A stretch of 64,000 bases of DNA from Limnomonas spitsbergensis (taxonomy: Eukaryota; Chlorophyta; Chlorophyceae; Chlamydomonadales). The position numbers and the translations under genes are program-made. The DNA lies in NCBI GenBank assembly GCA_037349105.1, contig JAYJMM010000049.1, forward strand, positions 1 to 64,000, written 5' to 3'. Below the pieces are notes generated by a model. The model was not told where the DNA came from and did no database searches. It saw only the letters and a program-made list of their open reading frames with translations. The first letter of the stretch is position 1. Every line of letters starts with the position of its first letter. Below, one piece after another: positions 37,501 to 53,000 of this stretch.

Positions 37501-40500
37501 ACACACATTTCATTCTGGCAGCATAGTAAAGGATCACTATATGAGCATGCAGCCATGCTCAAAATGTCAGGGCAGTGGGTAAAATGGGAGGAACACAGAT
37601 TTTGAGCCACTTAGGTGGTTCAGCAAAACAGCCCCCCTCGTTTCCCACTCATGGAGATGGCCTGCAACAGCCTGCACACTTCCAGGACACACATTTCATT
37701 CTGGCAGCATAGTAAAGGATCACTATATGAGCATGCAGCCATGCTCAAAATGTCAGGGCAGTGGGTAAAATGGGAGGAACACAGATTTTGAGCCACTTAG
37801 GTGGTTCAGCAAAACAGCCCCCCTCGTTTCCCACTCATGGAGATGGCCTGCAACAGCCTGCACACTTCCAGGACACACATTTCATTCTGGCAGCATAGTA
37901 AAGGATCACTATATGAGCATGCAGCCATGCTCAAAATGTCAGGGCAGTGGGTAAAATGGGAGGAACACAGATTTTGAGCCACTTAGGTGGTTCAGCAAAA
38001 CAGCCCCCCTCGTTTCCCACTCATGGAGATGGCCTGCAACAGCCTGCACACTTCCAGGACACACATTTCATTCTGGCAGCATAGTAAAGGATCACTATAT
38101 GAGCATGCAGCCATGCTCAAAATGTCAGGGCAGTGGGTAAAATGGGAGGAACACAGATTTTGAGCCACTTAGGTGGTTCAGCAAAACAGCCCCCCTCGTT
38201 TCCCACTCATGGAGATGGCCTGCAACAGCCTGCACACTTCCAGGACACACATTTCATTCTGGCAGCATAGTAAAGGATCACTATATGAGCATGCAGCCAT
38301 GCTCAAAATGTCAGGGCAGTGGGTAAAATGGGAGGAACACAGATTTTGAGCCACTTAGGTGGTTCAGCAAAACAGCCCCCCTCGTTTCCCACTCATGGAG
38401 ATGGCCTGCAACAGCCTGCACACTTCCAGGACACACATTTCATTCTGGCAGCATAGTAAAGGATCACTATATGAGCATGCAGCCATGCTCAAAATGTCAG
38501 GGCAGTGGGTAAAATGGGAGGAACACAGATTTTGAGCCACTTAGGTGGTTCAGCAAAACAGCCCCCCTCGTTTCCCACTCATGGAGATGGCCTGCAACAG
38601 CCTGCACACTTCCAGGACACACATTTCATTCTGGCAGCATAGTAAAGGATCACTATATGAGCATGCAGCCATGCTCAAAATGTCAGGGCAGTGGGTAAAA
38701 TGGGAGGAACACAGATTTTGAGCCACTTAGGTGGTTCAGCAAAACAGCCCCCCTCGTTTCCCACTCATGGAGATGGCCTGCAACAGCCTGCACACTTCCA
38801 GGACACACATTTCATTCTGGCAGCATAGTAAAGGATCACTATATGAGCATGCAGCCATGCTCAAAATGTCAGGGCAGTGGGTAAAATGGGAGGAACACAG
38901 ATTTTGAGCCACTTAGGTGGTTCAGCAAAACAGCCCCCCTCGTTTCCCACTCATGGAGATGGCCTGCAACAGCCTGCACACTTCCAGGACACACATTTCA
39001 TTCTGGCAGCATAGTAAAGGATCACTATATGAGCATGCAGCCATGCTCAAAATGTCAGGGCAGTGGGTAAAATGGGAGGAACACAGATTTTGAGCCACTT
39101 AGGTGGTTCAGCAAAACAGCCCCCCTCGTTTCCCACTCATGGAGATGGCCTGCAACAGCCTGCACACTTCCAGGACACACATTTCATTCTGGCAGCATAG
39201 TAAAGGATCACTATATGAGCATGCAGCCATGCTCAAAATGTCAGGGCAGTGGGTAAAATGGGAGGAACACAGATTTTGAGCCACTTAGGTGGTTCAGCAA
39301 AACAGCCCCCCTCGTTTCCCACTCATGGAGATGGCCTGCAACAGCCTGCACACTTCCAGGACACACATTTCATTCTGGCAGCATAGTAAAGGATCACTAT
39401 ATGAGCATGCAGCCATGCTCAAAATGTCAGGGCAGTGGGTAAAATGGGAGGAACACAGATTTTGAGCCACTTAGGTGGTTCAGCAAAACAGCCCCCCTCG
39501 TTTCCCACTCATGGAGATGGCCTGCAACAGCCTGCACACTTCCAGGACACACATTTCATTCTGGCAGCATAGTAAAGGATCACTATATGAGCATGCAGCC
39601 ATGCTCAAAATGTCAGGGCAGTGGGTAAAATGGGAGGAACACAGATTTTGAGCCACTTAGGTGGTTCAGCAAAACAGCCCCCCTCGTTTCCCACTCATGG
39701 AGATGGCCTGCAACAGCCTGCACACTTCCAGGACACACATTTCATTCTGGCAGCATAGTAAAGGATCACTATATGAGCATGCAGCCATGCTCAAAATGTC
39801 AGGGCAGTGGGTAAAATGGGAGGAACACAGATTTTGAGCCACTTAGGTGGTTCAGCAAAACAGCCCCCCTCGTTTCCCACTCATGGAGATGGCCTGCAAC
39901 AGCCTGCACACTTCCAGGACACACATTTCATTCTGGCAGCATAGTAAAGGATCACTATATGAGCATGCAGCCATGCTCAAAATGTCAGGGCAGTGGGTAA
40001 AATGGGAGGAACACAGATTTTGAGCCACTTAGGTGGTTCAGCAAAACAGCCCCCCTCGTTTCCCACTCATGGAGATGGCCTGCAACAGCCTGCACACTTC
40101 CAGGACACACATTTCATTCTGGCAGCATAGTAAAGGATCACTATATGAGCATGCAGCCATGCTCAAAATGTCAGGGCAGTGGGTAAAATGGGAGGAACAC
40201 AGATTTTGAGCCACTTAGGTGGTTCAGCAAAACAGCCCCCCTCGTTTCCCACTCATGGAGATGGCCTGCAACAGCCTGCACACTTCCAGGACACACATTT
40301 CATTCTGGCAGCATAGTAAAGGATCACTATATGAGCATGCAGCCATGCTCAAAATGTCAGGGCAGTGGGTAAAATGGGAGGAACACAGATTTTGAGCCAC
40401 TTAGGTGGTTCAGCAAAACAGCCCCCCTCGTTTCCCACTCATGGAGATGGCCTGCAACAGCCTGCACACTTCCAGGACACACATTTCATTCTGGCAGCAT

Positions 40501-42768
40501 AGTAAAGGATCACTATATGAGCATGCAGCCATGCTCAAAATGTCAGGGCAGTGGGTAAAATGGGAGGAACACAGATTTTGAGCCACTTAGGTGGTTCAGC
40601 AAAACAGCCCCCCTCGTTTCCCACTCATGGAGATGGCCTGCAACAGCCTGCACACTTCCAGGACACACATTTCATTCTGGCAGCATAGTAAAGGATCACT
40701 ATATGAGCATGCAGCCATGCTCAAAATGTCAGGGCAGTGGGTAAAATGGGAGGAACACAGATTTTGAGCCACTTAGGTGGTTCAGCAAAACAGCCCCCCT
40801 CGTTTCCCACTCATGGAGATGGCCTGCAACAGCCTGCACACTTCCAGGACACACATTTCATTCTGGCAGCATAGTAAAGGATCACTATATGAGCATGCAG
40901 CCATGCTCAAAATGTCAGGGCAGTGGGTAAAATGGGAGGAACACAGATTTTGAGCCACTTAGGTGGTTCAGCAAAACAGCCCCCCTCGTTTCCCACTCAT
41001 GGAGATGGCCTGCAACAGCCTGCACACTTCCAGGACACACATTTCATTCTGGCAGCATAGTAAAGGATCACTATATGAGCATGCAGCCATGCTCAAAATG
41101 TCAGGGCAGTGGGTAAAATGGGAGGAACACAGATTTTGAGCCACTTAGGTGGTTCAGCAAAACAGCCCCCCTCGTTTCCCACTCATGGAGATGGCCTGCA
41201 ACAGCCTGCACACTTCCAGGACACACATTTCATTCTGGCAGCATAGTAAAGGATCACTATATGAGCATGCAGCCATGCTCAAAATGTCAGGGCAGTGGGT
41301 AAAATGGGAGGAACACAGATTTTGAGCCACTTAGGTGGTTCAGCAAAACAGCCCCCCTCGTTTCCCACTCATGGAGATGGCCTGCAACAGCCTGCACACT
41401 TCCAGGACACACATTTCATTCTGGCAGCATAGTAAAGGATCACTATATGAGCATGCAGCCATGCTCAAAATGTCAGGGCAGTGGGTAAAATGGGAGGAAC
41501 ACAGATTTTGAGCCACTTAGGTGGTTCAGCAAAACAGCCCCCCTCGTTTCCCACTCATGGAGATGGCCTGCAACAGCCTGCACACTTCCAGGACACACAT
41601 TTCATTCTGGCAGCATAGTAAAGGATCACTATATGAGCATGCAGCCATGCTCAAAATGTCAGGGCAGTGGGTAAAATGGGAGGAACACAGATTTTGAGCC
41701 ACTTAGGTGGTTCAGCAAAACAGCCCCCCTCGTTTCCCACTCATGGAGATGGCCTGCAACAGCCTGCACACTTCCAGGACACACATTTCATTCTGGCAGC
41801 ATAGTAAAGGATCACTATATGAGCATGCAGCCATGCTCAAAATGTCAGGGCAGTGGGTAAAATGGGAGGAACACAGATTTTGAGCCACTTAGGTGGTTCA
41901 GCAAAACAGCCCCCCTCGTTTCCCACTCATGGAGATGGCCTGCAACAGCCTGCACACTTCCAGGACACACATTTCATTCTGGCAGCATAGTAAAGGATCA
42001 CTATATGAGCATGCAGCCATGCTCAAAATGTCAGGGCAGTGGGTAAAATGGGAGGAACACAGATTTTGAGCCACTTAGGTGGTTCAGCAAAACAGCCCCC
42101 CTCGTTTCCCACTCATGGAGATGGCCTGCAACAGCCTGCACACTTCCAGGACACACATTTCATTCTGGCAGCATAGTAAAGGATCACTATATGAGCATGC
42201 AGCCATGCTCAAAATGTCAGGGCAGTGGGTAAAATGGGAGGAACACAGATTTTGAGCCACTTAGGTGGTTCAGCAAAACAGCCCCCCTCGTTTCCCACTC
42301 ATGGAGATGGCCTGCAACAGCCTGCACACTTCCAGGACACACATTTCATTCTGGCAGCATAGTAAAGGATCACTATATGAGCATGCAGCCATGCTCAAAA
42401 TGTCAGGGCAGTGGGTAAAATGGGAGGAACACAGATTTTGAGCCACTTAGGTGGTTCAGCAAAACAGCCCCCCTCGTTTCCCACTCATGGAGATGGCCTG
42501 CAACAGCCTGCACACTTCCAGGACACACATTTCATTCTGGCAGCATAGTAAAGGATCACTATATGAGCATGCAGCCATGCTCAAAATGTCAGGGCAGTGG
42601 GTAAAATGGGAGGAACACAGATTTTGAGCCACTTAGGTGGTTCAGCAAAACAGCCCCCCTCGTTTCCCACTCATGGAGATGGCCTGCAACAGCCTGCACA
42701 CTTCCAGGACACACATTTCATTCTGGCAGCATAGTAAAGGATCACTATATGAGCATGCAGCCATGCTC
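13567..42768 (+). repeat. Perfectly uniform block, copies 74-230
   Basis: 157 consecutive monomers occupy exactly 157 x 186 = 29202 bp, and I see no substitution or indel in any of them. This is the longest invariant run in the window. It contains no gene, mobile element or other unique sequence. Such uniformity implies very recent amplification or continuous homogenisation, or an assembly consensus that has erased rare variants. Confidence 0.92.
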
Positions 42769-42954
42769 AAAATGTCAGGGCAGTGGGTAAAATGGGAGGA
42801 ACACAGATTTTGAGCCACCAAGGTGGTTCAGCAAAACAGCCCCCCTCGTTTCCCACTCATGGAGATGGCCTGCAACAGCCTGCACACTTCCAGGACACAC
42901 ATTTCATTCTGGCAGCATAGTAAAGGATCACTATATGAGCATGCAGCCATGCTC
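42769..42954 (+). repeat. Variant monomer 231 (CA type)
   Basis: TT to CA at 42819-42820; otherwise canonical. It ends the 29-kb uniform block. Confidence 0.94.
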
Positions 42955-43884
42955 AAAATGTCAGGGCAGTGGGTAAAATGGGAGGAACACAGATTTTGAG
43001 CCACTTAGGTGGTTCAGCAAAACAGCCCCCCTCGTTTCCCACTCATGGAGATGGCCTGCAACAGCCTGCACACTTCCAGGACACACATTTCATTCTGGCA
43101 GCATAGTAAAGGATCACTATATGAGCATGCAGCCATGCTCAAAATGTCAGGGCAGTGGGTAAAATGGGAGGAACACAGATTTTGAGCCACTTAGGTGGTT
43201 CAGCAAAACAGCCCCCCTCGTTTCCCACTCATGGAGATGGCCTGCAACAGCCTGCACACTTCCAGGACACACATTTCATTCTGGCAGCATAGTAAAGGAT
43301 CACTATATGAGCATGCAGCCATGCTCAAAATGTCAGGGCAGTGGGTAAAATGGGAGGAACACAGATTTTGAGCCACTTAGGTGGTTCAGCAAAACAGCCC
43401 CCCTCGTTTCCCACTCATGGAGATGGCCTGCAACAGCCTGCACACTTCCAGGACACACATTTCATTCTGGCAGCATAGTAAAGGATCACTATATGAGCAT
43501 GCAGCCATGCTCAAAATGTCAGGGCAGTGGGTAAAATGGGAGGAACACAGATTTTGAGCCACTTAGGTGGTTCAGCAAAACAGCCCCCCTCGTTTCCCAC
43601 TCATGGAGATGGCCTGCAACAGCCTGCACACTTCCAGGACACACATTTCATTCTGGCAGCATAGTAAAGGATCACTATATGAGCATGCAGCCATGCTCAA
43701 AATGTCAGGGCAGTGGGTAAAATGGGAGGAACACAGATTTTGAGCCACTTAGGTGGTTCAGCAAAACAGCCCCCCTCGTTTCCCACTCATGGAGATGGCC
43801 TGCAACAGCCTGCACACTTCCAGGACACACATTTCATTCTGGCAGCATAGTAAAGGATCACTATATGAGCATGCAGCCATGCTC
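42955..43884 (+). repeat. Uniform block, copies 232-236
   Basis: Five canonical monomers between two CA-type copies. No gene. Confidence 0.95.
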
Positions 43885-44070
43885 AAAATGTCAGGGCAGT
43901 GGGTAAAATGGGAGGAACACAGATTTTGAGCCACCAAGGTGGTTCAGCAAAACAGCCCCCCTCGTTTCCCACTCATGGAGATGGCCTGCAACAGCCTGCA
44001 CACTTCCAGGACACACATTTCATTCTGGCAGCATAGTAAAGGATCACTATATGAGCATGCAGCCATGCTC
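43885..44070 (+). repeat. Variant monomer 237 (CA type)
   Basis: TT to CA at 43935-43936; otherwise canonical. It lies only six monomers (1116 bp) after the identical variant copy 231, while other gaps between variants are up to 158 monomers. Confidence 0.94.
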
Positions 44071-47000
44071 AAAATGTCAGGGCAGTGGGTAAAATGGGAG
44101 GAACACAGATTTTGAGCCACTTAGGTGGTTCAGCAAAACAGCCCCCCTCGTTTCCCACTCATGGAGATGGCCTGCAACAGCCTGCACACTTCCAGGACAC
44201 ACATTTCATTCTGGCAGCATAGTAAAGGATCACTATATGAGCATGCAGCCATGCTCAAAATGTCAGGGCAGTGGGTAAAATGGGAGGAACACAGATTTTG
44301 AGCCACTTAGGTGGTTCAGCAAAACAGCCCCCCTCGTTTCCCACTCATGGAGATGGCCTGCAACAGCCTGCACACTTCCAGGACACACATTTCATTCTGG
44401 CAGCATAGTAAAGGATCACTATATGAGCATGCAGCCATGCTCAAAATGTCAGGGCAGTGGGTAAAATGGGAGGAACACAGATTTTGAGCCACTTAGGTGG
44501 TTCAGCAAAACAGCCCCCCTCGTTTCCCACTCATGGAGATGGCCTGCAACAGCCTGCACACTTCCAGGACACACATTTCATTCTGGCAGCATAGTAAAGG
44601 ATCACTATATGAGCATGCAGCCATGCTCAAAATGTCAGGGCAGTGGGTAAAATGGGAGGAACACAGATTTTGAGCCACTTAGGTGGTTCAGCAAAACAGC
44701 CCCCCTCGTTTCCCACTCATGGAGATGGCCTGCAACAGCCTGCACACTTCCAGGACACACATTTCATTCTGGCAGCATAGTAAAGGATCACTATATGAGC
44801 ATGCAGCCATGCTCAAAATGTCAGGGCAGTGGGTAAAATGGGAGGAACACAGATTTTGAGCCACTTAGGTGGTTCAGCAAAACAGCCCCCCTCGTTTCCC
44901 ACTCATGGAGATGGCCTGCAACAGCCTGCACACTTCCAGGACACACATTTCATTCTGGCAGCATAGTAAAGGATCACTATATGAGCATGCAGCCATGCTC
45001 AAAATGTCAGGGCAGTGGGTAAAATGGGAGGAACACAGATTTTGAGCCACTTAGGTGGTTCAGCAAAACAGCCCCCCTCGTTTCCCACTCATGGAGATGG
45101 CCTGCAACAGCCTGCACACTTCCAGGACACACATTTCATTCTGGCAGCATAGTAAAGGATCACTATATGAGCATGCAGCCATGCTCAAAATGTCAGGGCA
45201 GTGGGTAAAATGGGAGGAACACAGATTTTGAGCCACTTAGGTGGTTCAGCAAAACAGCCCCCCTCGTTTCCCACTCATGGAGATGGCCTGCAACAGCCTG
45301 CACACTTCCAGGACACACATTTCATTCTGGCAGCATAGTAAAGGATCACTATATGAGCATGCAGCCATGCTCAAAATGTCAGGGCAGTGGGTAAAATGGG
45401 AGGAACACAGATTTTGAGCCACTTAGGTGGTTCAGCAAAACAGCCCCCCTCGTTTCCCACTCATGGAGATGGCCTGCAACAGCCTGCACACTTCCAGGAC
45501 ACACATTTCATTCTGGCAGCATAGTAAAGGATCACTATATGAGCATGCAGCCATGCTCAAAATGTCAGGGCAGTGGGTAAAATGGGAGGAACACAGATTT
45601 TGAGCCACTTAGGTGGTTCAGCAAAACAGCCCCCCTCGTTTCCCACTCATGGAGATGGCCTGCAACAGCCTGCACACTTCCAGGACACACATTTCATTCT
45701 GGCAGCATAGTAAAGGATCACTATATGAGCATGCAGCCATGCTCAAAATGTCAGGGCAGTGGGTAAAATGGGAGGAACACAGATTTTGAGCCACTTAGGT
45801 GGTTCAGCAAAACAGCCCCCCTCGTTTCCCACTCATGGAGATGGCCTGCAACAGCCTGCACACTTCCAGGACACACATTTCATTCTGGCAGCATAGTAAA
45901 GGATCACTATATGAGCATGCAGCCATGCTCAAAATGTCAGGGCAGTGGGTAAAATGGGAGGAACACAGATTTTGAGCCACTTAGGTGGTTCAGCAAAACA
46001 GCCCCCCTCGTTTCCCACTCATGGAGATGGCCTGCAACAGCCTGCACACTTCCAGGACACACATTTCATTCTGGCAGCATAGTAAAGGATCACTATATGA
46101 GCATGCAGCCATGCTCAAAATGTCAGGGCAGTGGGTAAAATGGGAGGAACACAGATTTTGAGCCACTTAGGTGGTTCAGCAAAACAGCCCCCCTCGTTTC
46201 CCACTCATGGAGATGGCCTGCAACAGCCTGCACACTTCCAGGACACACATTTCATTCTGGCAGCATAGTAAAGGATCACTATATGAGCATGCAGCCATGC
46301 TCAAAATGTCAGGGCAGTGGGTAAAATGGGAGGAACACAGATTTTGAGCCACTTAGGTGGTTCAGCAAAACAGCCCCCCTCGTTTCCCACTCATGGAGAT
46401 GGCCTGCAACAGCCTGCACACTTCCAGGACACACATTTCATTCTGGCAGCATAGTAAAGGATCACTATATGAGCATGCAGCCATGCTCAAAATGTCAGGG
46501 CAGTGGGTAAAATGGGAGGAACACAGATTTTGAGCCACTTAGGTGGTTCAGCAAAACAGCCCCCCTCGTTTCCCACTCATGGAGATGGCCTGCAACAGCC
46601 TGCACACTTCCAGGACACACATTTCATTCTGGCAGCATAGTAAAGGATCACTATATGAGCATGCAGCCATGCTCAAAATGTCAGGGCAGTGGGTAAAATG
46701 GGAGGAACACAGATTTTGAGCCACTTAGGTGGTTCAGCAAAACAGCCCCCCTCGTTTCCCACTCATGGAGATGGCCTGCAACAGCCTGCACACTTCCAGG
46801 ACACACATTTCATTCTGGCAGCATAGTAAAGGATCACTATATGAGCATGCAGCCATGCTCAAAATGTCAGGGCAGTGGGTAAAATGGGAGGAACACAGAT
46901 TTTGAGCCACTTAGGTGGTTCAGCAAAACAGCCCCCCTCGTTTCCCACTCATGGAGATGGCCTGCAACAGCCTGCACACTTCCAGGACACACATTTCATT

Positions 47001-50000
47001 CTGGCAGCATAGTAAAGGATCACTATATGAGCATGCAGCCATGCTCAAAATGTCAGGGCAGTGGGTAAAATGGGAGGAACACAGATTTTGAGCCACTTAG
47101 GTGGTTCAGCAAAACAGCCCCCCTCGTTTCCCACTCATGGAGATGGCCTGCAACAGCCTGCACACTTCCAGGACACACATTTCATTCTGGCAGCATAGTA
47201 AAGGATCACTATATGAGCATGCAGCCATGCTCAAAATGTCAGGGCAGTGGGTAAAATGGGAGGAACACAGATTTTGAGCCACTTAGGTGGTTCAGCAAAA
47301 CAGCCCCCCTCGTTTCCCACTCATGGAGATGGCCTGCAACAGCCTGCACACTTCCAGGACACACATTTCATTCTGGCAGCATAGTAAAGGATCACTATAT
47401 GAGCATGCAGCCATGCTCAAAATGTCAGGGCAGTGGGTAAAATGGGAGGAACACAGATTTTGAGCCACTTAGGTGGTTCAGCAAAACAGCCCCCCTCGTT
47501 TCCCACTCATGGAGATGGCCTGCAACAGCCTGCACACTTCCAGGACACACATTTCATTCTGGCAGCATAGTAAAGGATCACTATATGAGCATGCAGCCAT
47601 GCTCAAAATGTCAGGGCAGTGGGTAAAATGGGAGGAACACAGATTTTGAGCCACTTAGGTGGTTCAGCAAAACAGCCCCCCTCGTTTCCCACTCATGGAG
47701 ATGGCCTGCAACAGCCTGCACACTTCCAGGACACACATTTCATTCTGGCAGCATAGTAAAGGATCACTATATGAGCATGCAGCCATGCTCAAAATGTCAG
47801 GGCAGTGGGTAAAATGGGAGGAACACAGATTTTGAGCCACTTAGGTGGTTCAGCAAAACAGCCCCCCTCGTTTCCCACTCATGGAGATGGCCTGCAACAG
47901 CCTGCACACTTCCAGGACACACATTTCATTCTGGCAGCATAGTAAAGGATCACTATATGAGCATGCAGCCATGCTCAAAATGTCAGGGCAGTGGGTAAAA
48001 TGGGAGGAACACAGATTTTGAGCCACTTAGGTGGTTCAGCAAAACAGCCCCCCTCGTTTCCCACTCATGGAGATGGCCTGCAACAGCCTGCACACTTCCA
48101 GGACACACATTTCATTCTGGCAGCATAGTAAAGGATCACTATATGAGCATGCAGCCATGCTCAAAATGTCAGGGCAGTGGGTAAAATGGGAGGAACACAG
48201 ATTTTGAGCCACTTAGGTGGTTCAGCAAAACAGCCCCCCTCGTTTCCCACTCATGGAGATGGCCTGCAACAGCCTGCACACTTCCAGGACACACATTTCA
48301 TTCTGGCAGCATAGTAAAGGATCACTATATGAGCATGCAGCCATGCTCAAAATGTCAGGGCAGTGGGTAAAATGGGAGGAACACAGATTTTGAGCCACTT
48401 AGGTGGTTCAGCAAAACAGCCCCCCTCGTTTCCCACTCATGGAGATGGCCTGCAACAGCCTGCACACTTCCAGGACACACATTTCATTCTGGCAGCATAG
48501 TAAAGGATCACTATATGAGCATGCAGCCATGCTCAAAATGTCAGGGCAGTGGGTAAAATGGGAGGAACACAGATTTTGAGCCACTTAGGTGGTTCAGCAA
48601 AACAGCCCCCCTCGTTTCCCACTCATGGAGATGGCCTGCAACAGCCTGCACACTTCCAGGACACACATTTCATTCTGGCAGCATAGTAAAGGATCACTAT
48701 ATGAGCATGCAGCCATGCTCAAAATGTCAGGGCAGTGGGTAAAATGGGAGGAACACAGATTTTGAGCCACTTAGGTGGTTCAGCAAAACAGCCCCCCTCG
48801 TTTCCCACTCATGGAGATGGCCTGCAACAGCCTGCACACTTCCAGGACACACATTTCATTCTGGCAGCATAGTAAAGGATCACTATATGAGCATGCAGCC
48901 ATGCTCAAAATGTCAGGGCAGTGGGTAAAATGGGAGGAACACAGATTTTGAGCCACTTAGGTGGTTCAGCAAAACAGCCCCCCTCGTTTCCCACTCATGG
49001 AGATGGCCTGCAACAGCCTGCACACTTCCAGGACACACATTTCATTCTGGCAGCATAGTAAAGGATCACTATATGAGCATGCAGCCATGCTCAAAATGTC
49101 AGGGCAGTGGGTAAAATGGGAGGAACACAGATTTTGAGCCACTTAGGTGGTTCAGCAAAACAGCCCCCCTCGTTTCCCACTCATGGAGATGGCCTGCAAC
49201 AGCCTGCACACTTCCAGGACACACATTTCATTCTGGCAGCATAGTAAAGGATCACTATATGAGCATGCAGCCATGCTCAAAATGTCAGGGCAGTGGGTAA
49301 AATGGGAGGAACACAGATTTTGAGCCACTTAGGTGGTTCAGCAAAACAGCCCCCCTCGTTTCCCACTCATGGAGATGGCCTGCAACAGCCTGCACACTTC
49401 CAGGACACACATTTCATTCTGGCAGCATAGTAAAGGATCACTATATGAGCATGCAGCCATGCTCAAAATGTCAGGGCAGTGGGTAAAATGGGAGGAACAC
49501 AGATTTTGAGCCACTTAGGTGGTTCAGCAAAACAGCCCCCCTCGTTTCCCACTCATGGAGATGGCCTGCAACAGCCTGCACACTTCCAGGACACACATTT
49601 CATTCTGGCAGCATAGTAAAGGATCACTATATGAGCATGCAGCCATGCTCAAAATGTCAGGGCAGTGGGTAAAATGGGAGGAACACAGATTTTGAGCCAC
49701 TTAGGTGGTTCAGCAAAACAGCCCCCCTCGTTTCCCACTCATGGAGATGGCCTGCAACAGCCTGCACACTTCCAGGACACACATTTCATTCTGGCAGCAT
49801 AGTAAAGGATCACTATATGAGCATGCAGCCATGCTCAAAATGTCAGGGCAGTGGGTAAAATGGGAGGAACACAGATTTTGAGCCACTTAGGTGGTTCAGC
49901 AAAACAGCCCCCCTCGTTTCCCACTCATGGAGATGGCCTGCAACAGCCTGCACACTTCCAGGACACACATTTCATTCTGGCAGCATAGTAAAGGATCACT

Positions 50001-53000
50001 ATATGAGCATGCAGCCATGCTCAAAATGTCAGGGCAGTGGGTAAAATGGGAGGAACACAGATTTTGAGCCACTTAGGTGGTTCAGCAAAACAGCCCCCCT
50101 CGTTTCCCACTCATGGAGATGGCCTGCAACAGCCTGCACACTTCCAGGACACACATTTCATTCTGGCAGCATAGTAAAGGATCACTATATGAGCATGCAG
50201 CCATGCTCAAAATGTCAGGGCAGTGGGTAAAATGGGAGGAACACAGATTTTGAGCCACTTAGGTGGTTCAGCAAAACAGCCCCCCTCGTTTCCCACTCAT
50301 GGAGATGGCCTGCAACAGCCTGCACACTTCCAGGACACACATTTCATTCTGGCAGCATAGTAAAGGATCACTATATGAGCATGCAGCCATGCTCAAAATG
50401 TCAGGGCAGTGGGTAAAATGGGAGGAACACAGATTTTGAGCCACTTAGGTGGTTCAGCAAAACAGCCCCCCTCGTTTCCCACTCATGGAGATGGCCTGCA
50501 ACAGCCTGCACACTTCCAGGACACACATTTCATTCTGGCAGCATAGTAAAGGATCACTATATGAGCATGCAGCCATGCTCAAAATGTCAGGGCAGTGGGT
50601 AAAATGGGAGGAACACAGATTTTGAGCCACTTAGGTGGTTCAGCAAAACAGCCCCCCTCGTTTCCCACTCATGGAGATGGCCTGCAACAGCCTGCACACT
50701 TCCAGGACACACATTTCATTCTGGCAGCATAGTAAAGGATCACTATATGAGCATGCAGCCATGCTCAAAATGTCAGGGCAGTGGGTAAAATGGGAGGAAC
50801 ACAGATTTTGAGCCACTTAGGTGGTTCAGCAAAACAGCCCCCCTCGTTTCCCACTCATGGAGATGGCCTGCAACAGCCTGCACACTTCCAGGACACACAT
50901 TTCATTCTGGCAGCATAGTAAAGGATCACTATATGAGCATGCAGCCATGCTCAAAATGTCAGGGCAGTGGGTAAAATGGGAGGAACACAGATTTTGAGCC
51001 ACTTAGGTGGTTCAGCAAAACAGCCCCCCTCGTTTCCCACTCATGGAGATGGCCTGCAACAGCCTGCACACTTCCAGGACACACATTTCATTCTGGCAGC
51101 ATAGTAAAGGATCACTATATGAGCATGCAGCCATGCTCAAAATGTCAGGGCAGTGGGTAAAATGGGAGGAACACAGATTTTGAGCCACTTAGGTGGTTCA
51201 GCAAAACAGCCCCCCTCGTTTCCCACTCATGGAGATGGCCTGCAACAGCCTGCACACTTCCAGGACACACATTTCATTCTGGCAGCATAGTAAAGGATCA
51301 CTATATGAGCATGCAGCCATGCTCAAAATGTCAGGGCAGTGGGTAAAATGGGAGGAACACAGATTTTGAGCCACTTAGGTGGTTCAGCAAAACAGCCCCC
51401 CTCGTTTCCCACTCATGGAGATGGCCTGCAACAGCCTGCACACTTCCAGGACACACATTTCATTCTGGCAGCATAGTAAAGGATCACTATATGAGCATGC
51501 AGCCATGCTCAAAATGTCAGGGCAGTGGGTAAAATGGGAGGAACACAGATTTTGAGCCACTTAGGTGGTTCAGCAAAACAGCCCCCCTCGTTTCCCACTC
51601 ATGGAGATGGCCTGCAACAGCCTGCACACTTCCAGGACACACATTTCATTCTGGCAGCATAGTAAAGGATCACTATATGAGCATGCAGCCATGCTCAAAA
51701 TGTCAGGGCAGTGGGTAAAATGGGAGGAACACAGATTTTGAGCCACTTAGGTGGTTCAGCAAAACAGCCCCCCTCGTTTCCCACTCATGGAGATGGCCTG
51801 CAACAGCCTGCACACTTCCAGGACACACATTTCATTCTGGCAGCATAGTAAAGGATCACTATATGAGCATGCAGCCATGCTCAAAATGTCAGGGCAGTGG
51901 GTAAAATGGGAGGAACACAGATTTTGAGCCACTTAGGTGGTTCAGCAAAACAGCCCCCCTCGTTTCCCACTCATGGAGATGGCCTGCAACAGCCTGCACA
52001 CTTCCAGGACACACATTTCATTCTGGCAGCATAGTAAAGGATCACTATATGAGCATGCAGCCATGCTCAAAATGTCAGGGCAGTGGGTAAAATGGGAGGA
52101 ACACAGATTTTGAGCCACTTAGGTGGTTCAGCAAAACAGCCCCCCTCGTTTCCCACTCATGGAGATGGCCTGCAACAGCCTGCACACTTCCAGGACACAC
52201 ATTTCATTCTGGCAGCATAGTAAAGGATCACTATATGAGCATGCAGCCATGCTCAAAATGTCAGGGCAGTGGGTAAAATGGGAGGAACACAGATTTTGAG
52301 CCACTTAGGTGGTTCAGCAAAACAGCCCCCCTCGTTTCCCACTCATGGAGATGGCCTGCAACAGCCTGCACACTTCCAGGACACACATTTCATTCTGGCA
52401 GCATAGTAAAGGATCACTATATGAGCATGCAGCCATGCTCAAAATGTCAGGGCAGTGGGTAAAATGGGAGGAACACAGATTTTGAGCCACTTAGGTGGTT
52501 CAGCAAAACAGCCCCCCTCGTTTCCCACTCATGGAGATGGCCTGCAACAGCCTGCACACTTCCAGGACACACATTTCATTCTGGCAGCATAGTAAAGGAT
52601 CACTATATGAGCATGCAGCCATGCTCAAAATGTCAGGGCAGTGGGTAAAATGGGAGGAACACAGATTTTGAGCCACTTAGGTGGTTCAGCAAAACAGCCC
52701 CCCTCGTTTCCCACTCATGGAGATGGCCTGCAACAGCCTGCACACTTCCAGGACACACATTTCATTCTGGCAGCATAGTAAAGGATCACTATATGAGCAT
52801 GCAGCCATGCTCAAAATGTCAGGGCAGTGGGTAAAATGGGAGGAACACAGATTTTGAGCCACTTAGGTGGTTCAGCAAAACAGCCCCCCTCGTTTCCCAC
52901 TCATGGAGATGGCCTGCAACAGCCTGCACACTTCCAGGACACACATTTCATTCTGGCAGCATAGTAAAGGATCACTATATGAGCATGCAGCCATGCTCAA

